Part shown: one piece after another, positions 44,947-53,534 of the stretch
How the letters are laid out: the number at the start of each line of letters is the position of its first letter
Position numbering within the stretch: the stretch's first letter is position 1
DNA from: Chitinophagaceae bacterium BSSC1
GTDB lineage: Bacteria > Bacteroidota > Bacteroidia > Chitinophagales > Chitinophagaceae
Length of the DNA stretch: 64,000 nucleotides
Direction of reading: 5' to 3'
NCBI GenBank assembly: GCA_002256435.1
Contig: NKJC01000002.1
Location: 1 to 64,000, forward strand
Made by a program: the position numbers and the translations under genes
Notes under the pieces: generated by a model
Databases searched by the model: none
What the model was told of the DNA's origin: nothing
The model's input: the letters and a program-made list of their open reading frames with translations, nothing else

Positions 44947-46425
44947 ATGTTATTATTAGGACTAGATATTGGTACTTCCTCCATTAAAGTGGCCATAGTA
45001 GACGCCCAAACCCAGCAAACCATTACTACTGTTCAGTATCCCGATACAGAAACACCTATCAAATCTTTGCAAAAAGGATGGGCAGAACAATCTCCCATGG
45101 ATTGGTGGGAGCACGCCAAACTAGCTATTTTAAAAGCACATGCCACAAAATTATACCAGCCTTCTGAGATTGGAGCTATTGGCATTGCCTACCAAATGCA
45201 TGGATTGGTATGTATAGACAAAGCAGGCAATTTGCTGCGCGATAGTATTATTTGGTGTGATAGCCGTGCTGTTGAATTAGGCAACCAAGCATTTGCATCA
45301 ATTGGAGAGGAACAATCCCTGTCTCATCTACTCAATTCACCGGGTAATTTTACTGCTTCCAAATTGGCTTGGGTAAAACAAAATGAACCTGCTATATATG
45401 CAAGTATAGCACAAGTAATGTTGCCAGGTGATTATATAGCACTACAATTAACGGGTAATACCACCACCAGCATTTCTTCTTTAAGTGAAGGGATCTTTTG
45501 GGATTTTAAAACCAAGTCATTATCTGAAGACGTGTTTCAGTATTATGGATTGGATAAAAACCATATCCCAACCATCCAAAATGTATTTTCAGAGCATGGA
45601 AAACTAACCAAAGAAATTGCAGCAGAATTGGGACTTTCACCAGGAATTCCTGTAACCTATAAAGCAGGAGACCAACCCAATAATGCTTTATCCTTAAATG
45701 TATTGGAGCCAGGAGAAGTGGCCGCCACTGCTGGTACTTCCGGAGTCATTTATGGTGTAACAGATCAACTGAGATATGACAAACTATCAAGGGTCAATAG
45801 TTTTGCCCACGTAAATCACACCAGTGAACAAGCTAGGATTGGGGTATTGCTTTGCATTAATGGCACTGGTATACTTAACTGTTGGATCAAACAGATTGCA
45901 GGAGCTGGAATGGGTTATGCTGCCATGAATCAGGCTGCTGCAACCATTGCGCCAGGTTCGGATGGATTGTTCTTGCTACCATTTGGAAATGGGGCAGAAA
46001 GGATGTTGGAGAACAAAACCATTGATGCCCACATGAGTCATATTGACCTAAACAAACATAGTGCTGCCCATTTATTCCGTGCAGCCCAAGAAGGAATTGC
46101 CTTTGCATTTAGGTATGGTTTAGATATTCTACGTTCCAATGGTATGCAACCAGCCGTGATTAGGGCCGGAAAAGCCAATATGTTTTTAAGCAATGTATTT
46201 GCCAAAGCTTTTGTGAATGCAACCAATACCAAGGTTGAATTACATGACTGTGATGGTAGTGTTGGTGCAGCCATAGGAGCAGGGATTGGCGTGGGTATTT
46301 ACCAAAATGCACAAGAAGCATTTAGCTTGAAAAAAGCATTAGAAACCATTGAACCAAATGACGCTACAACCTATGATAATCTTTATGCTGAATGGTTAAG
46401 TGTACTCAACAAACAAATGAAATAA
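44947..46425 (+). CDS. xylB: Xylulokinase
   Basis: The 492-residue protein is an FGGY kinase: [18 protein letters not shown] (phosphate 1), [32 protein letters not shown] with the catalytic-region Asp, and the C-terminal [16 protein letters not shown]. Its length and the [14 protein letters not shown] motif fit xylulokinase. It phosphorylates D-xylulose to xylulose 5-phosphate for the pentose phosphate pathway, using ATP in the cytoplasm. xylA follows 31 bases later. The two regulators diverge on the left. Confidence 0.93.
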   Translation: MLLLGLDIGTSSIKVAIVDAQTQQTITTVQYPDTETPIKSLQKGWAEQSPMDWWEHAKLAILKAHATKLYQPSEIGAIGIAYQMHGLVCIDKAGNLLRDSIIWCDSRAVELGNQAFASIGEEQSLSHLLNSPGNFTASKLAWVKQNEPAIYASIAQVMLPGDYIALQLTGNTTTSISSLSEGIFWDFKTKSLSEDVFQYYGLDKNHIPTIQNVFSEHGKLTKEIAAELGLSPGIPVTYKAGDQPNNALSLNVLEPGEVAATAGTSGVIYGVTDQLRYDKLSRVNSFAHVNHTSEQARIGVLLCINGTGILNCWIKQIAGAGMGYAAMNQAAATIAPGSDGLFLLPFGNGAERMLENKTIDAHMSHIDLNKHSAAHLFRAAQEGIAFAFRYGLDILRSNGMQPAVIRAGKANMFLSNVFAKAFVNATNTKVELHDCDGSVGAAIGAGIGVGIYQNAQEAFSLKKALETIEPNDATTYDNLYAEWLSVLNKQMK

Positions 46426-46456
46426 TATTTTAAACAATCACATAAAACTCAATCAA

Positions 46457-47788
46457 ATGGCAATTGTACTAGGAGACAAATCCTATTTTAAATCTGTTGG
46501 TCAGATTAATTATGAAGGCCCTGGATCTGATAACCCACTAGCATTTCAGTATTATAATGCTTCACAAGTAGTGGCTGGAAAAACCATGCAAGAGTGGTTG
46601 CGATTTGCCTGTGCATACTGGCATAGTTTTGTAGGTAATGGTGGAGATCCATTTGGTGAACCTACCCATCTCTATCCTTGGAATACCGCTGCAGATGCCA
46701 TTGGAAGGGCAAAAGACAAAGCAGATGCCGCTTTTGAATTCATGACTAAATTGGGACTACCTTATTATTGTTTTCACGATGTAGACGTGGTAGAATATAC
46801 CAATGACGTGGCAGATAATGAGCAAAGATTGGCCACTATGACGGCTTATTTAAAACAAAAGCAAGATGCCAGTGGCGTGAAATTATTATGGGGCACTGCC
46901 AACCTCTTTTCAAATAGACGCTACATGAATGGTGCTTCAACCAATCCTGATTTTAATGTGTTGGCTCATGGTGGTGCACAGGTAAAAGCAGCACTAGATG
47001 CAACCATTGCATTGGGTGGTGAAAACTATGTATTCTGGGGTGGAAGAGAAGGCTATATGACCTTACTCAACACCAATATGAAAAGAGAGAAAGAACATTT
47101 GGCACGCTTTCTACAAACGGCAAGAGACTATGCACGCAAACAAGGATTTAAAGGAACTTTCTTTATTGAACCAAAACCTTGTGAGCCTAGCAAACACCAA
47201 TATGATTATGACGTTGAAACCGTAATTGGCTTTTTGCGTCAGTATGACTTGCTAAATGACTTTAAACTAAATATTGAAGTAAACCATGCAACCTTGGCTG
47301 GTCATACATTCCAGCATGAATTGCAGGTTGCCGCAGATGCAGGTTTATTGGGTAGTATGGATGCCAATCGTGGAGACTATCAAAATGGATGGGATACCGA
47401 TCAGTTTCCAACCAATATCAATGAATTGGTAGAAGCCATGTTGATTATCTTAGAAGCCGGTGGATTTGCAGGTGGTGGGATCAATTTTGACGCCAAACGT
47501 AGAAGAAATAGTACCGATGAGCAAGACCTGTTCTATGCCCATATTGGTGGTATGGATGCTTTTGCCCGTTCATTGACCATTGCAGACAATATTTTGCAAA
47601 AATCAGATTATAAAAAGATTCGCGCGGAGCGATATGCTTCCTATGACAGTGGCAAGGGTAAGGATTTTGAAAATGGCTTACTGAGTTTGGAAGATCTGCG
47701 CAATATTGCAGCAGCTGCCGGTGAACCAACTGTAACTAGTGGAAAGCAGGAATACTTAGAGAACTTGATTAACAGATACATCAAGTAA
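46457..47788 (+). CDS. xylA: Xylose isomerase
   Basis: The 443-residue protein is the long class-II form of xylose isomerase: [21 protein letters not shown], the catalytic His in [12 protein letters not shown], the metal-binding segments [17 protein letters not shown] and [15 protein letters not shown], and [22 protein letters not shown] near residue 300. It converts D-xylose to D-xylulose with two divalent metals. A transporter gene is absent from this window. Immediately after the stop begins a heptamer array, then a hairpin terminator. Confidence 0.95.
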   Translation: MAIVLGDKSYFKSVGQINYEGPGSDNPLAFQYYNASQVVAGKTMQEWLRFACAYWHSFVGNGGDPFGEPTHLYPWNTAADAIGRAKDKADAAFEFMTKLGLPYYCFHDVDVVEYTNDVADNEQRLATMTAYLKQKQDASGVKLLWGTANLFSNRRYMNGASTNPDFNVLAHGGAQVKAALDATIALGGENYVFWGGREGYMTLLNTNMKREKEHLARFLQTARDYARKQGFKGTFFIEPKPCEPSKHQYDYDVETVIGFLRQYDLLNDFKLNIEVNHATLAGHTFQHELQVAADAGLLGSMDANRGDYQNGWDTDQFPTNINELVEAMLIILEAGGFAGGGINFDAKRRRNSTDEQDLFYAHIGGMDAFARSLTIADNILQKSDYKKIRAERYASYDSGKGKDFENGLLSLEDLRNIAAAAGEPTVTSGKQEYLENLINRYIK

Positions 47789-47883
47789 GTGAAAAGTGAA
47801 GAGTGAAGAGTGAAGAGTGAAGAGTGAAGAGTGAAGAGTGAAGAGTGAAGAGTGAAGAGTGAAGAGTGAAGAGTGAAGAGTGA
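47789..47883. repeat. Tandem heptamer array GTGAAGA
   Basis: Twelve exact GTGAAGA units fill 47796-47879. A variant unit GTGAAAA lies just before (47789-47795) and a partial GTGA just after. The array starts on the first base after the xylA stop codon. Four more units of the same sequence, inverted and partly diverged, lie at 48010-48037. The pattern is that of a slippage-prone minisatellite. In RNA the two arrays could pair across 130 bases. The array is too short-period and uninterrupted to be CRISPR. Confidence 0.97.
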
Positions 47884-47902
47884 TTTTATTAGACTAAACA
47901 AA

Positions 47903-47932
47903 GAAACCCTTGGCGTTGCCAAGGGTTTCTCT
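47903..47932 (+). terminator. Perfect hairpin terminator after xylA
   Basis: GAAACCCTTGGC (47903-47914) and GCCAAGGGTTTC (47918-47929) form a perfect 12-bp stem with a GTT loop, followed by a T-rich tail (TCTTTA). It is the best candidate for ending the xylB-xylA transcript. It starts 19 bases after the heptamer array. Confidence 0.82.
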
Positions 47933-47961
47933 TTATGAATAAGTATGCCTGTTTTTAATAA

Positions 47962-47982
47962 AACCTAGGCGCAGCCTAGGTT
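47962..47982. repeat. Short perfect hairpin between xylA and ndk
   Basis: AACCTAGGC (47962-47970) and GCCTAGGTT (47974-47982) pair perfectly around a GCA loop. There is no T-run on the right, and on the left (minus-strand reading) TTTTATTAAAAAC follows, so it could act as a leftward terminator or a backup for the hairpin at 47903. The role is unsure. Confidence 0.6.
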
Positions 47983-48009
47983 AACTCGTTTAATGAGATC
48001 AGCGTCCAT

Positions 48010-48037
48010 TTTTCACTCTTCACTCTTATCTCTTCAC
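48010..48037. repeat. Inverted, decayed copy of the heptamer array
   Basis: Read on the plus strand this is TTTTCAC, TCTTCAC, TCTTATC, TCTTCAC: four seven-base units, two exact complements of GTGAAGA and two with changes (TTTTCAC is the complement of the variant GTGAAAA that opens the direct array). It lies 126 bases to the right of the direct array, with two hairpins between. Confidence 0.85.
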
Positions 48038-48101
48038 TAAATCTTTCTTTTGTATGTACCAAGTATTTCATTAAAACGCAATAAAGGTTGAGTTGATTTA
48101 T

Positions 48102-48137
48102 AAAAAAAAGCCGTCTCGAATATCGGGACGGCTTTTT
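48102..48137. terminator. Bidirectional terminator between xyl and ndk
   Basis: Bases 48105-48119 pair with 48123-48137 in a 15-bp stem (AAAAAGCCGTC... with a single G-U pair) and a three-base loop. Reading left, the stem is followed by eight T (A102-A109 on the plus strand), which suits ndk, whose stop is 17 bases away. Reading right, it ends in five T. No gene lies between 47789 and 48153; this 365-base gap holds only the repeats and hairpins listed. Confidence 0.9.
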
Positions 48138-48153
48138 CAATCATGTTATAAGC

Positions 48154-48570
48154 TTAGAAACGCTCTAATTTAGAGAAGAAGAAATCTCCTTCAATAACGG
48201 CATTTTCATCACTGTCAGATCCGTGAACAGCGTTCTCGCCAATAGAAGCGGCAAAATTTTTACGAATAGTACCTTCTGCAGCATTGGCTGGATTGGTAGC
48301 TCCAATTAGTTCTCTAAAGTCTGCTACGGCATTCTCTTTTTCAAGAATAGCAGCCACAATGGGGCCACTGCTCATAAAGTCAACCAACTCACCAAAAAAG
48401 GGTCTTGCGCGGTGGATATCATAGAAAAGACCTGCTTGTTCTTCAGACAATTTGATCCATTTCATGGCTTTAACGGTGAATCCCGCTTTGATGATTTGGT
48501 CAAGAATAGCACCAGTATACCCTTTAGAAGTAGCATCTGGCTTAATCATTGTAAATGTTCTGTTACTCAT
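48154..48570 (-). CDS. ndk: Nucleoside diphosphate kinase
   Basis: The 138-residue protein has the family marks: FTMIKPDAT, the Kpn-loop and [33 protein letters not shown], and the phosphorylated His116 in ENAVHGSDS. It transfers the gamma phosphate from ATP to nucleoside diphosphates through a phospho-histidine, keeping cellular triphosphate pools in balance. Length and motifs are standard. It has its own promoter on the right and a strong terminator on the left. Confidence 0.97.
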   Translation of the reverse strand: MSNRTFTMIKPDATSKGYTGAILDQIIKAGFTVKAMKWIKLSEEQAGLFYDIHRARPFFGELVDFMSSGPIVAAILEKENAVADFRELIGATNPANAAEGTIRKNFAASIGENAVHGSDSDENAVIEGDFFFSKLERF

Positions 48571-48589
48571 ATCTTTTAAATTTCGGATG

Positions 48590-48597
48590 CAAAATTA
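48590..48597 (-). promoter_or_regulatory. -7 element of the ndk promoter
   Basis: On the minus strand the bases read TAATTTTG, an exact match to the Bacteroidota -7 consensus TAnnTTTG, 20 bases before the ndk ATG. No clear TTTG -33 element is seen at the expected place, which is usual for part of these promoters. Confidence 0.5.
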
Positions 48598-48659
48598 CGG
48601 ACAAATGCCCTAAAAAAGCTGCAGTTTTCCTTTATTTTTGTTAATTAGGGATAAATTGT

Positions 48660-48691
48660 TTTGATATAATAAGCTCAAAACCGCAATTTTG
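48660..48691 (+). promoter_or_regulatory. Promoter of the nrnA-like gene
   Basis: TTTG at 48660-48663 and CAATTTTG at 48684-48691 agree with the -33 and -7 elements (one mismatch in the -7) with an ideal spacer of 20 bases. Transcription should start near 48697, leaving only a few bases before the ATG at 48702, so the message would be almost leaderless. Confidence 0.55.
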
Positions 48692-48701
48692 CCGCCAATC
48701 T

Positions 48702-49709
48702 ATGCAAGACATCAGTCAATTTTATCCCTTACTCAATACCCCAAAAAAAGCGGTGATTACCATGCATCAAAAGCCAGATGGCGATGCCATGGGCTCTGCA
48801 CTGGGTTTGTATCATTTTTTGGTTGCCTTGGGTCATGAGGTTCAAGTGATTTCTCCCACCAACTGGGCAGACTTTTTAGACTGGATGCCAGGGGTGAAAA
48901 CTTTGATAGATTATGAAAGAAATAGAGAAAAGGCCCTGAAGATCATTGAAGCAACAGATTGGTTGTTTTGTTTGGATTTTAACGTGTTGCACAGAACCAA
49001 GCACATGGAAAAACCCCTAACAGAGGCCAAATGCGTAAAAATCTTGATTGACCACCACGAACAACCACAAGTTGCAGCTTTTGACTATGGCGTAAGTATT
49101 ACCTCTAAAAGTTCTACTTGTGAAATGGTTTATGACTTTATTATGGCATCGGGCCACGCCCAATTATTGGACACCACTATGGCACAATGCCTGTATACTG
49201 GGTTGATGACGGATACGGGTTCATTCCGTTTTCCTGCCACAACAGCATCTGTACATAGGGCCATTGCGCATTTTAAAGACCTTGGACTAGACCATCGTCA
49301 AATTCACGAGGAGATTTATGATAATTTCTTAGAAAGCAGGTTGCGCTTTATTGGATATGCTTTGTTGAACAGAATGGAAGTCTTGTATGAATTCAATACG
49401 GCCATAATGTACATCACTCACGCAGATTTACATAAATTTGACATCAAGACAGGTGATACAGAAGGGTTAGTGAATTATTTATTGACCATTAAAGGCATCC
49501 GTTTTGGGGCAATTTGTATTGATAGGGATGAAGAAAGAAAATGGAGCTTTAGAAGCAAAGGTGGTTTTGACGTAAACAGTTTTGCAAGAAAGCATTTTGA
49601 GGGGGGAGGGCATTTTAACGCTTCTGGTGGAAGAAGCAGTGATAGTTTGGAAAATACCGTATTGAAATTTAAACAAGTAATAAAAGAATATCAAAATCAA
49701 CTCCAGTAA
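48702..49709 (+). CDS. nrnA: Bifunctional oligoribonuclease / PAP phosphatase, DHH family
   Basis: The 335-residue protein has an N-terminal DHH domain (VITMHQKPDGDAMGSALGL, DWLFCLDFNVLHRT, then the DHH motif in KILIDHHEQP near residue 113, and MTDTGSFRFPATT) and a C-terminal DHHA1 domain with the substrate-binding GGGHFNASGGRS. The NrnA group uses manganese to remove nucleotides from very short RNAs and to dephosphorylate 3'-phosphoadenosine 5'-phosphate. The FKBP-type gene starts 1 base after its stop, so both are co-transcribed. Confidence 0.9.
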   Translation: MQDISQFYPLLNTPKKAVITMHQKPDGDAMGSALGLYHFLVALGHEVQVISPTNWADFLDWMPGVKTLIDYERNREKALKIIEATDWLFCLDFNVLHRTKHMEKPLTEAKCVKILIDHHEQPQVAAFDYGVSITSKSSTCEMVYDFIMASGHAQLLDTTMAQCLYTGLMTDTGSFRFPATTASVHRAIAHFKDLGLDHRQIHEEIYDNFLESRLRFIGYALLNRMEVLYEFNTAIMYITHADLHKFDIKTGDTEGLVNYLLTIKGIRFGAICIDRDEERKWSFRSKGGFDVNSFARKHFEGGGHFNASGGRSSDSLENTVLKFKQVIKEYQNQLQ

Positions 49710-49710
49710 C

Positions 49711-50637
49711 ATGATCAAAAACACCATCAAGCTTTTATTAGCGATTGTATTGTTTGCAAGTTGTAACCAATATGAAAAATCTCCCAGCGGCCTTGCATAC
49801 AAAATCACTAAGGGCAATGGTAAAGAAAAATTGAAACACGGTCAGGCTATTAAATTGAATATTGAATACAAACTGCCTGCAAAAGACAGCGTATTGAGTT
49901 CTTCATTTGAGCATATTCCTGTTTACTTTGTTTTGGATACTGCTCATTTGGGTAAATACAATTTCACTGAATTGTTGACTTCAGTTTCTGAAGGAGACAA
50001 AATTGAATTCCGTTTGAGCATTGATACTTTAAAGAAAATGGGTATGGTAGAATACAATACTATTTTCCACAAAGGAGACTTCATTGCGGGTAAAGTAGAT
50101 ATTGTAAAAACTTTCCCTGGTCAACCAGAAATGATGGCTGATTACAACAAAGAAGTGGAAGCAGAAAAACAAAAAGAAATTGCTGTTTTAAAAGCATATA
50201 CTGATAAAAAAGGTATCAAAACCCAGTCTACTCCAGGTGGTGTTTTGGTAGAAATTATCACTCCAGGTGAAGGCGCAAAAGCTGATTCTGGCATGCAAGC
50301 TTCTGTATTGTACAGAGGTACTTTCTTGGATAGTAAAAACGCATTTGATTCCAATATGGTCAATGGTGTTGGTCAACCTTATGATGTAGTGGTTGGTTCT
50401 CATGGTGTAATTCCAGGTTGGGAAGAAGGTTTGAAACTGTTGAGCAAAGGTGCTAAAGCGCGTTTCTTTATTCCTGCAATGTTGGCGTATGGTCCACAAG
50501 GTTCTCAACCAGTGATTCCTCCTTATGCTAACCTAACTTTTGACATTCAGGTAACTGACGTTAAAGTTCCAACTCCAAAAGCAGCTGAACCAGCTATGCC
50601 AGGTGGACAACCACAGGGTCAACCCGCTGGTCACTAA
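49711..50637 (+). CDS. FKBP-type peptidyl-prolyl isomerase lipoprotein
   Basis: The 308-residue protein has a lipoprotein signal (MIKNTIKLLLAIVLFASCNQ, Cys at residue 18). The N-terminal 165 residues hold a diverged FKBP-like domain, and residues of about 185-288 are a second one, with KADSGMQASVLYRGT, FDSNMVNGVGQPYDVVVG, the PGWEEGLKLLSKGAKARFFIP core and AYGPQGSQPVIPPYANLTFDI. A Gly/Pro-rich tail ends the chain. It would help fold proteins at the outer membrane or periplasm. The gene is in one transcript with the nrnA-type gene, and a terminator follows. Confidence 0.9.
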   Translation: MIKNTIKLLLAIVLFASCNQYEKSPSGLAYKITKGNGKEKLKHGQAIKLNIEYKLPAKDSVLSSSFEHIPVYFVLDTAHLGKYNFTELLTSVSEGDKIEFRLSIDTLKKMGMVEYNTIFHKGDFIAGKVDIVKTFPGQPEMMADYNKEVEAEKQKEIAVLKAYTDKKGIKTQSTPGGVLVEIITPGEGAKADSGMQASVLYRGTFLDSKNAFDSNMVNGVGQPYDVVVGSHGVIPGWEEGLKLLSKGAKARFFIPAMLAYGPQGSQPVIPPYANLTFDIQVTDVKVPTPKAAEPAMPGGQPQGQPAGH

Positions 50638-50660
50638 TTGAATGAATAGATTAAGTATAG

Positions 50661-50690
50661 ATCCCTCCGGTTTACCGGGGGGATTTTTTA
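50661..50690 (+). terminator. Intrinsic terminator after the FKBP gene
   Basis: ATCCCTCCGG (50661-50670) pairs with CCGGGGGGAT (50675-50684), one G-U pair included, around a TTTA loop, and six T follow. It ends the nrnA-FKBP transcript. The last bases overlap the stop codon of folP on the other strand. Confidence 0.92.
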
Positions 50691-51533
50691 TTGCAGATAA
50701 TCTGTTAGAATAATGGCTTCTTTGGCTTCTTTTACATCGTGCACACGCAACAAATTGGCACCTGCTAATAATCCGGCTGTATGCAAAACCGTAGTGCCAT
50801 TTAACGCTTCTGCAGCTGTTACCCCTAAGGTTTTATAGATACTTGATTTTCTAGAAACACCTAATAAAATAGGGCAGTCCAGGATCTTTAAAAGATTCAA
50901 GTCACGCACCAATTGAAAATTTTCAGCAGCGCTATTCCCAAATCCAAATCCGGGATCAATGATTAGATCTTTGATTCCCGCTGCTAGGCAAGCGGCTTTT
51001 CTTTCAATAAAAAAGTCTAAGACCGTTCTGCTAATATTATCCGTTGGATTTCTATGATGCATATTGTCTAAGCTACCTGCCATATGCATGGCAATATAGG
51101 GTGTGTTTAAAGCAGCAACCGTAGATAGCATTTCTGGAAAAAACAATCCAGCACTAATATCATTGACTATATCGGCGCCAGCCAGAACTGCGGCTTTTAC
51201 CACAGCAGGGTAGAAGCTATCTATAGAAATAAGTACCTGAGGATAAGCCAATTTAATCGCTTGAATAATGGGTATAACCCTAGCAATTTCCGTTTCAGGG
51301 CCTACCATTTCTGCCCCTGGTCGGGTACTTTGCCCACCAATATCTAGAATGGCGGCTCCTGCTGCAATCATGCTCTGGGCTTTTTCTAAGACCGTATCCA
51401 ATGAGGTTCTACTCTGGGCGTGAAAACTGTCTGGGGTGGCATTGAGTATGCCCATAACCTGGGCAGTTGGCCATTGATCCAATCTTCCCTTACAGTTAAG
51501 CGTGAAACTATTGCGGTTTGAATTATCTTGCAT
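50688..51533 (-). CDS. folP: Dihydropteroate synthase
   Basis: The 281-residue TIM-barrel protein has VMGILNATPDSFH, the pterin-binding GAAILDIGGQSTRPGA, VLISIDSFYPAVV, ADIVNDISAG, LIIDPGFGFGNS and PILLGVSRKSS with the catalytic Lys/Ser region. It joins p-aminobenzoate to hydroxymethyl-dihydropterin diphosphate in folate synthesis. The start at 51533 leaves a few leading residues before the first strand, as in related proteins. The gene diverges from the DUF1599 gene with 44 bases between starts. Confidence 0.96.
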   Translation of the reverse strand: MQDNSNRNSFTLNCKGRLDQWPTAQVMGILNATPDSFHAQSRTSLDTVLEKAQSMIAAGAAILDIGGQSTRPGAEMVGPETEIARVIPIIQAIKLAYPQVLISIDSFYPAVVKAAVLAGADIVNDISAGLFFPEMLSTVAALNTPYIAMHMAGSLDNMHHRNPTDNISRTVLDFFIERKAACLAAGIKDLIIDPGFGFGNSAAENFQLVRDLNLLKILDCPILLGVSRKSSIYKTLGVTAAEALNGTTVLHTAGLLAGANLLRVHDVKEAKEAIILTDYLQ

Positions 51534-51577
51534 TCAGTTCAAAGATATTACTAAGCATTTAACGGCGTATAAGCAAA

Positions 51578-52126
51578 ATGGATACGAATCAACAATATGA
51601 TCAAGCAATACAGGGATGTAGGGATATTTTTATCAAGAAAACCAAAGACTATGGTACCGCTTGGAGGGTTTTGAGAAGCATTTCTGTGGTAGATCAGATT
51701 TATATTAAAGCGTTGAGAATCCGCACTATACAAGACAAGCGTACACAAAAAGTAGAAGACGGCATTCCTTCTGAATTCAAAGGAATTGTGAATTACGCTG
51801 TGATTGGTTTAATTCAATTAGCCTTGGATAATCCTACTGTAGAAGAAGTGCCAGTAGAGAAAGTGGATAAATGGTATCAGGAATATGTCACGTTTGCGCG
51901 CAATACCATGCTCAATAAAAACCATGATTATGGTGAAGCCTGGAGAGACATGAGTCAGGAAAGCTTTGCCGATTTAATCTTGGTAAAACTCTTGCGCATT
52001 AAACAAATTCTTCAAAACGATGGTCAGACCTTGATCTCTGAAGGAATTGACGCCAACTATGTAGACATTTTGAACTACGCAGTTTTTGCATTGATTTTAA
52101 TGGAAGAAGGAAAACACAAAAGCTAA
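51578..52126 (+). CDS. DUF1599 protein
   Basis: The 182-residue product contains two copies of a motif of about 60 residues (KKTKDYGTAWRVLRS near residue 20 and NKNHDYGEAWRDMSQ near residue 110, each followed by a YIKALRIR or VKLLRIKQ helix and NYAV). This is the DUF1599 domain common in Bacteroidota, all-helical and related in pattern to MazG-type pyrophosphatases. A nucleotide-cleaning role is possible but untested. The DoxX gene begins 1 base after its stop, so they are translated from one message. Confidence 0.9.
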   Translation: MDTNQQYDQAIQGCRDIFIKKTKDYGTAWRVLRSISVVDQIYIKALRIRTIQDKRTQKVEDGIPSEFKGIVNYAVIGLIQLALDNPTVEEVPVEKVDKWYQEYVTFARNTMLNKNHDYGEAWRDMSQESFADLILVKLLRIKQILQNDGQTLISEGIDANYVDILNYAVFALILMEEGKHKS

Positions 52127-52127
52127 T

Positions 52128-53246
52128 ATGAAAATACTGCTATTGGTTATCAGATGGGTGGTGGGCTTATTGTTCATCTTTTCTGGTTTGGTTAAAGCCA
52201 ATGATCCACTTGGATTGGCCTATAAAATGCAGGAGTTTTTTGAAGTGTGGGGCTTGCATGGTTTGCAGGATTATACCCTTTGGTTTTCTCTGTTGATGAA
52301 CACATTTGAAGTAGTGGCTGGAGTAGCTGTAATAGTAGGTTGGAGGATGAAACTGTTTAGTTGGTTACTCTTAATACTCATTGTGTTTTTTACTTTTTTA
52401 ACAGGTTATGCCGTGTTGTCTGGCAAAATCAAAACCTGTGGTTGTTTTGGAGATTGTATTCCACTAACATCAGAACAATCTTTTATCAAAGACTTGATTC
52501 TACTGGCTTTGATCATTTTCTTATTCTTGATGCGAAACAAAATTCAACCAGCACTAAATAGCAAAACTGCTATCAAAACATTATTGTTTAGTTTGCTAGC
52601 CACCGCTTTTTTGCAGTACCGAGATTTGAAATACCTACCCGTTGTAGATTGTTTACCTTATAAAAAAGGGAATGATATTGTACAGCAAATGCAAGTACCT
52701 GCAGGTGCTATTCCTGACAGTCTTACTTTGAATTTTGTGTACAAGAAAAATGGTAAAATCATCAATTTTGACCAAGCCCATTTTCCAGATGATTTTGATT
52801 CTACTTATGAATACATAGATCGCAAAGACGTGGTTGCCAAAAAAGGAAATGGTTTGGTGGCGCCCATAGCAGACTTTAGTTTGCAAACCCTTTCTGGAGC
52901 AGATACTACCAGAGCCATTTTTCAAACAGATAAGTACATCTTGGTCATGGCCAGGGACTTTGAAAATTATGATAATTGGAAAGATGCCATTCATGCATTC
53001 ATCCAAGACGCACAGTCCAAACATGTTCCCATCTTTTTGGTTACAGCTGATGCCAATACGGCTAGCGAACATTTTAGAAACATTGAAATTCTCAAATGCG
53101 ATGCAACGGTTATGAAAACTGCTGCCAGAGTTAAACCAACCATTTTGTTGATGGAACGCTCTAAAATCAAAGAGAAATTTAGTGCCAACAGTCAAAGCAT
53201 GATGCAAGATGCTGTTGAAATTATCCTTGGTAGAAAAATTAACTAA
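52128..53246 (+). CDS. DoxX-type membrane protein of the BT_3928 group
   Basis: The 372-residue protein has four N-terminal membrane segments with the DoxX/MauE pattern (FIFSGLVKANDPLGLAYKM, WLLLILIVFFTFLTGYAVL) and a KTCGCFGDCIPL loop with three cysteines. One further membrane segment near residue 150 leads to a C-terminal domain of about 180 residues with a thioredoxin-like look (YILVMARDFEN, VPIFLVTAD), but without CxxC. The CGCFGDC segment may take part in electron transfer. Its last codons overlap the end of the DUF721 gene by 8 bases. Confidence 0.88.
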   Translation: MKILLLVIRWVVGLLFIFSGLVKANDPLGLAYKMQEFFEVWGLHGLQDYTLWFSLLMNTFEVVAGVAVIVGWRMKLFSWLLLILIVFFTFLTGYAVLSGKIKTCGCFGDCIPLTSEQSFIKDLILLALIIFLFLMRNKIQPALNSKTAIKTLLFSLLATAFLQYRDLKYLPVVDCLPYKKGNDIVQQMQVPAGAIPDSLTLNFVYKKNGKIINFDQAHFPDDFDSTYEYIDRKDVVAKKGNGLVAPIADFSLQTLSGADTTRAIFQTDKYILVMARDFENYDNWKDAIHAFIQDAQSKHVPIFLVTADANTASEHFRNIEILKCDATVMKTAARVKPTILLMERSKIKEKFSANSQSMMQDAVEIILGRKIN

Positions 53247-53520
53247 TAATCACTTCATCAATCACAGTTTCTCCAAATGCTTCATTAACCCTTGCAATGA
53301 TTTGGGGTTTCTGAAATTGTAATTCATTTTTCAAAGGGCCTACAGCCGTTTGGATATAAAGTTTCTTGTTGAAGATTTTAATTTTATCCGTGTATTTGGC
53401 AATGGTTTTACCCATCAATTTTTCCCAAATAGCTTCTATTTGAACAGCTTTAACACCGCTATCCAATCTACTTTTTTTTAAAAACCCTTTGATGGCATCA
53501 CCAATATGAAATTCAGACAT
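53239..53520 (-). CDS. DUF721 / DciA-like small protein
   Basis: The 93-residue protein has the DciA/DUF721 layout: a helix with AIKGFLKKSRLDSGV, IEAIWEKLMGKTIAKYTDKIKI, and a LYIQTAVGPLKNELQFQKPQII strand-helix block. In other bacteria DciA loads or assists the replicative helicase. Association with recF, 14 bases upstream on the same strand, agrees with a DNA-replication or repair setting. Confidence 0.82.
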   Translation of the reverse strand: MSEFHIGDAIKGFLKKSRLDSGVKAVQIEAIWEKLMGKTIAKYTDKIKIFNKKLYIQTAVGPLKNELQFQKPQIIARVNEAFGETVIDEVIIS

Positions 53521-53534
53521 GGGTCAAAGTTAGG

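Noticed and set aside
47789..47883. Possible CRISPR array
   Set aside because: Units are seven bases and contiguous, with no spacers and no cas genes nearby.
47641..47922. Leftward open frame that encodes repeated FTLHSSL
   Set aside because: It is only the translation of the GTGAAGA heptamer array plus antisense of xylA; the repeat has a period of seven bases, so any frame gives a repeating peptide.
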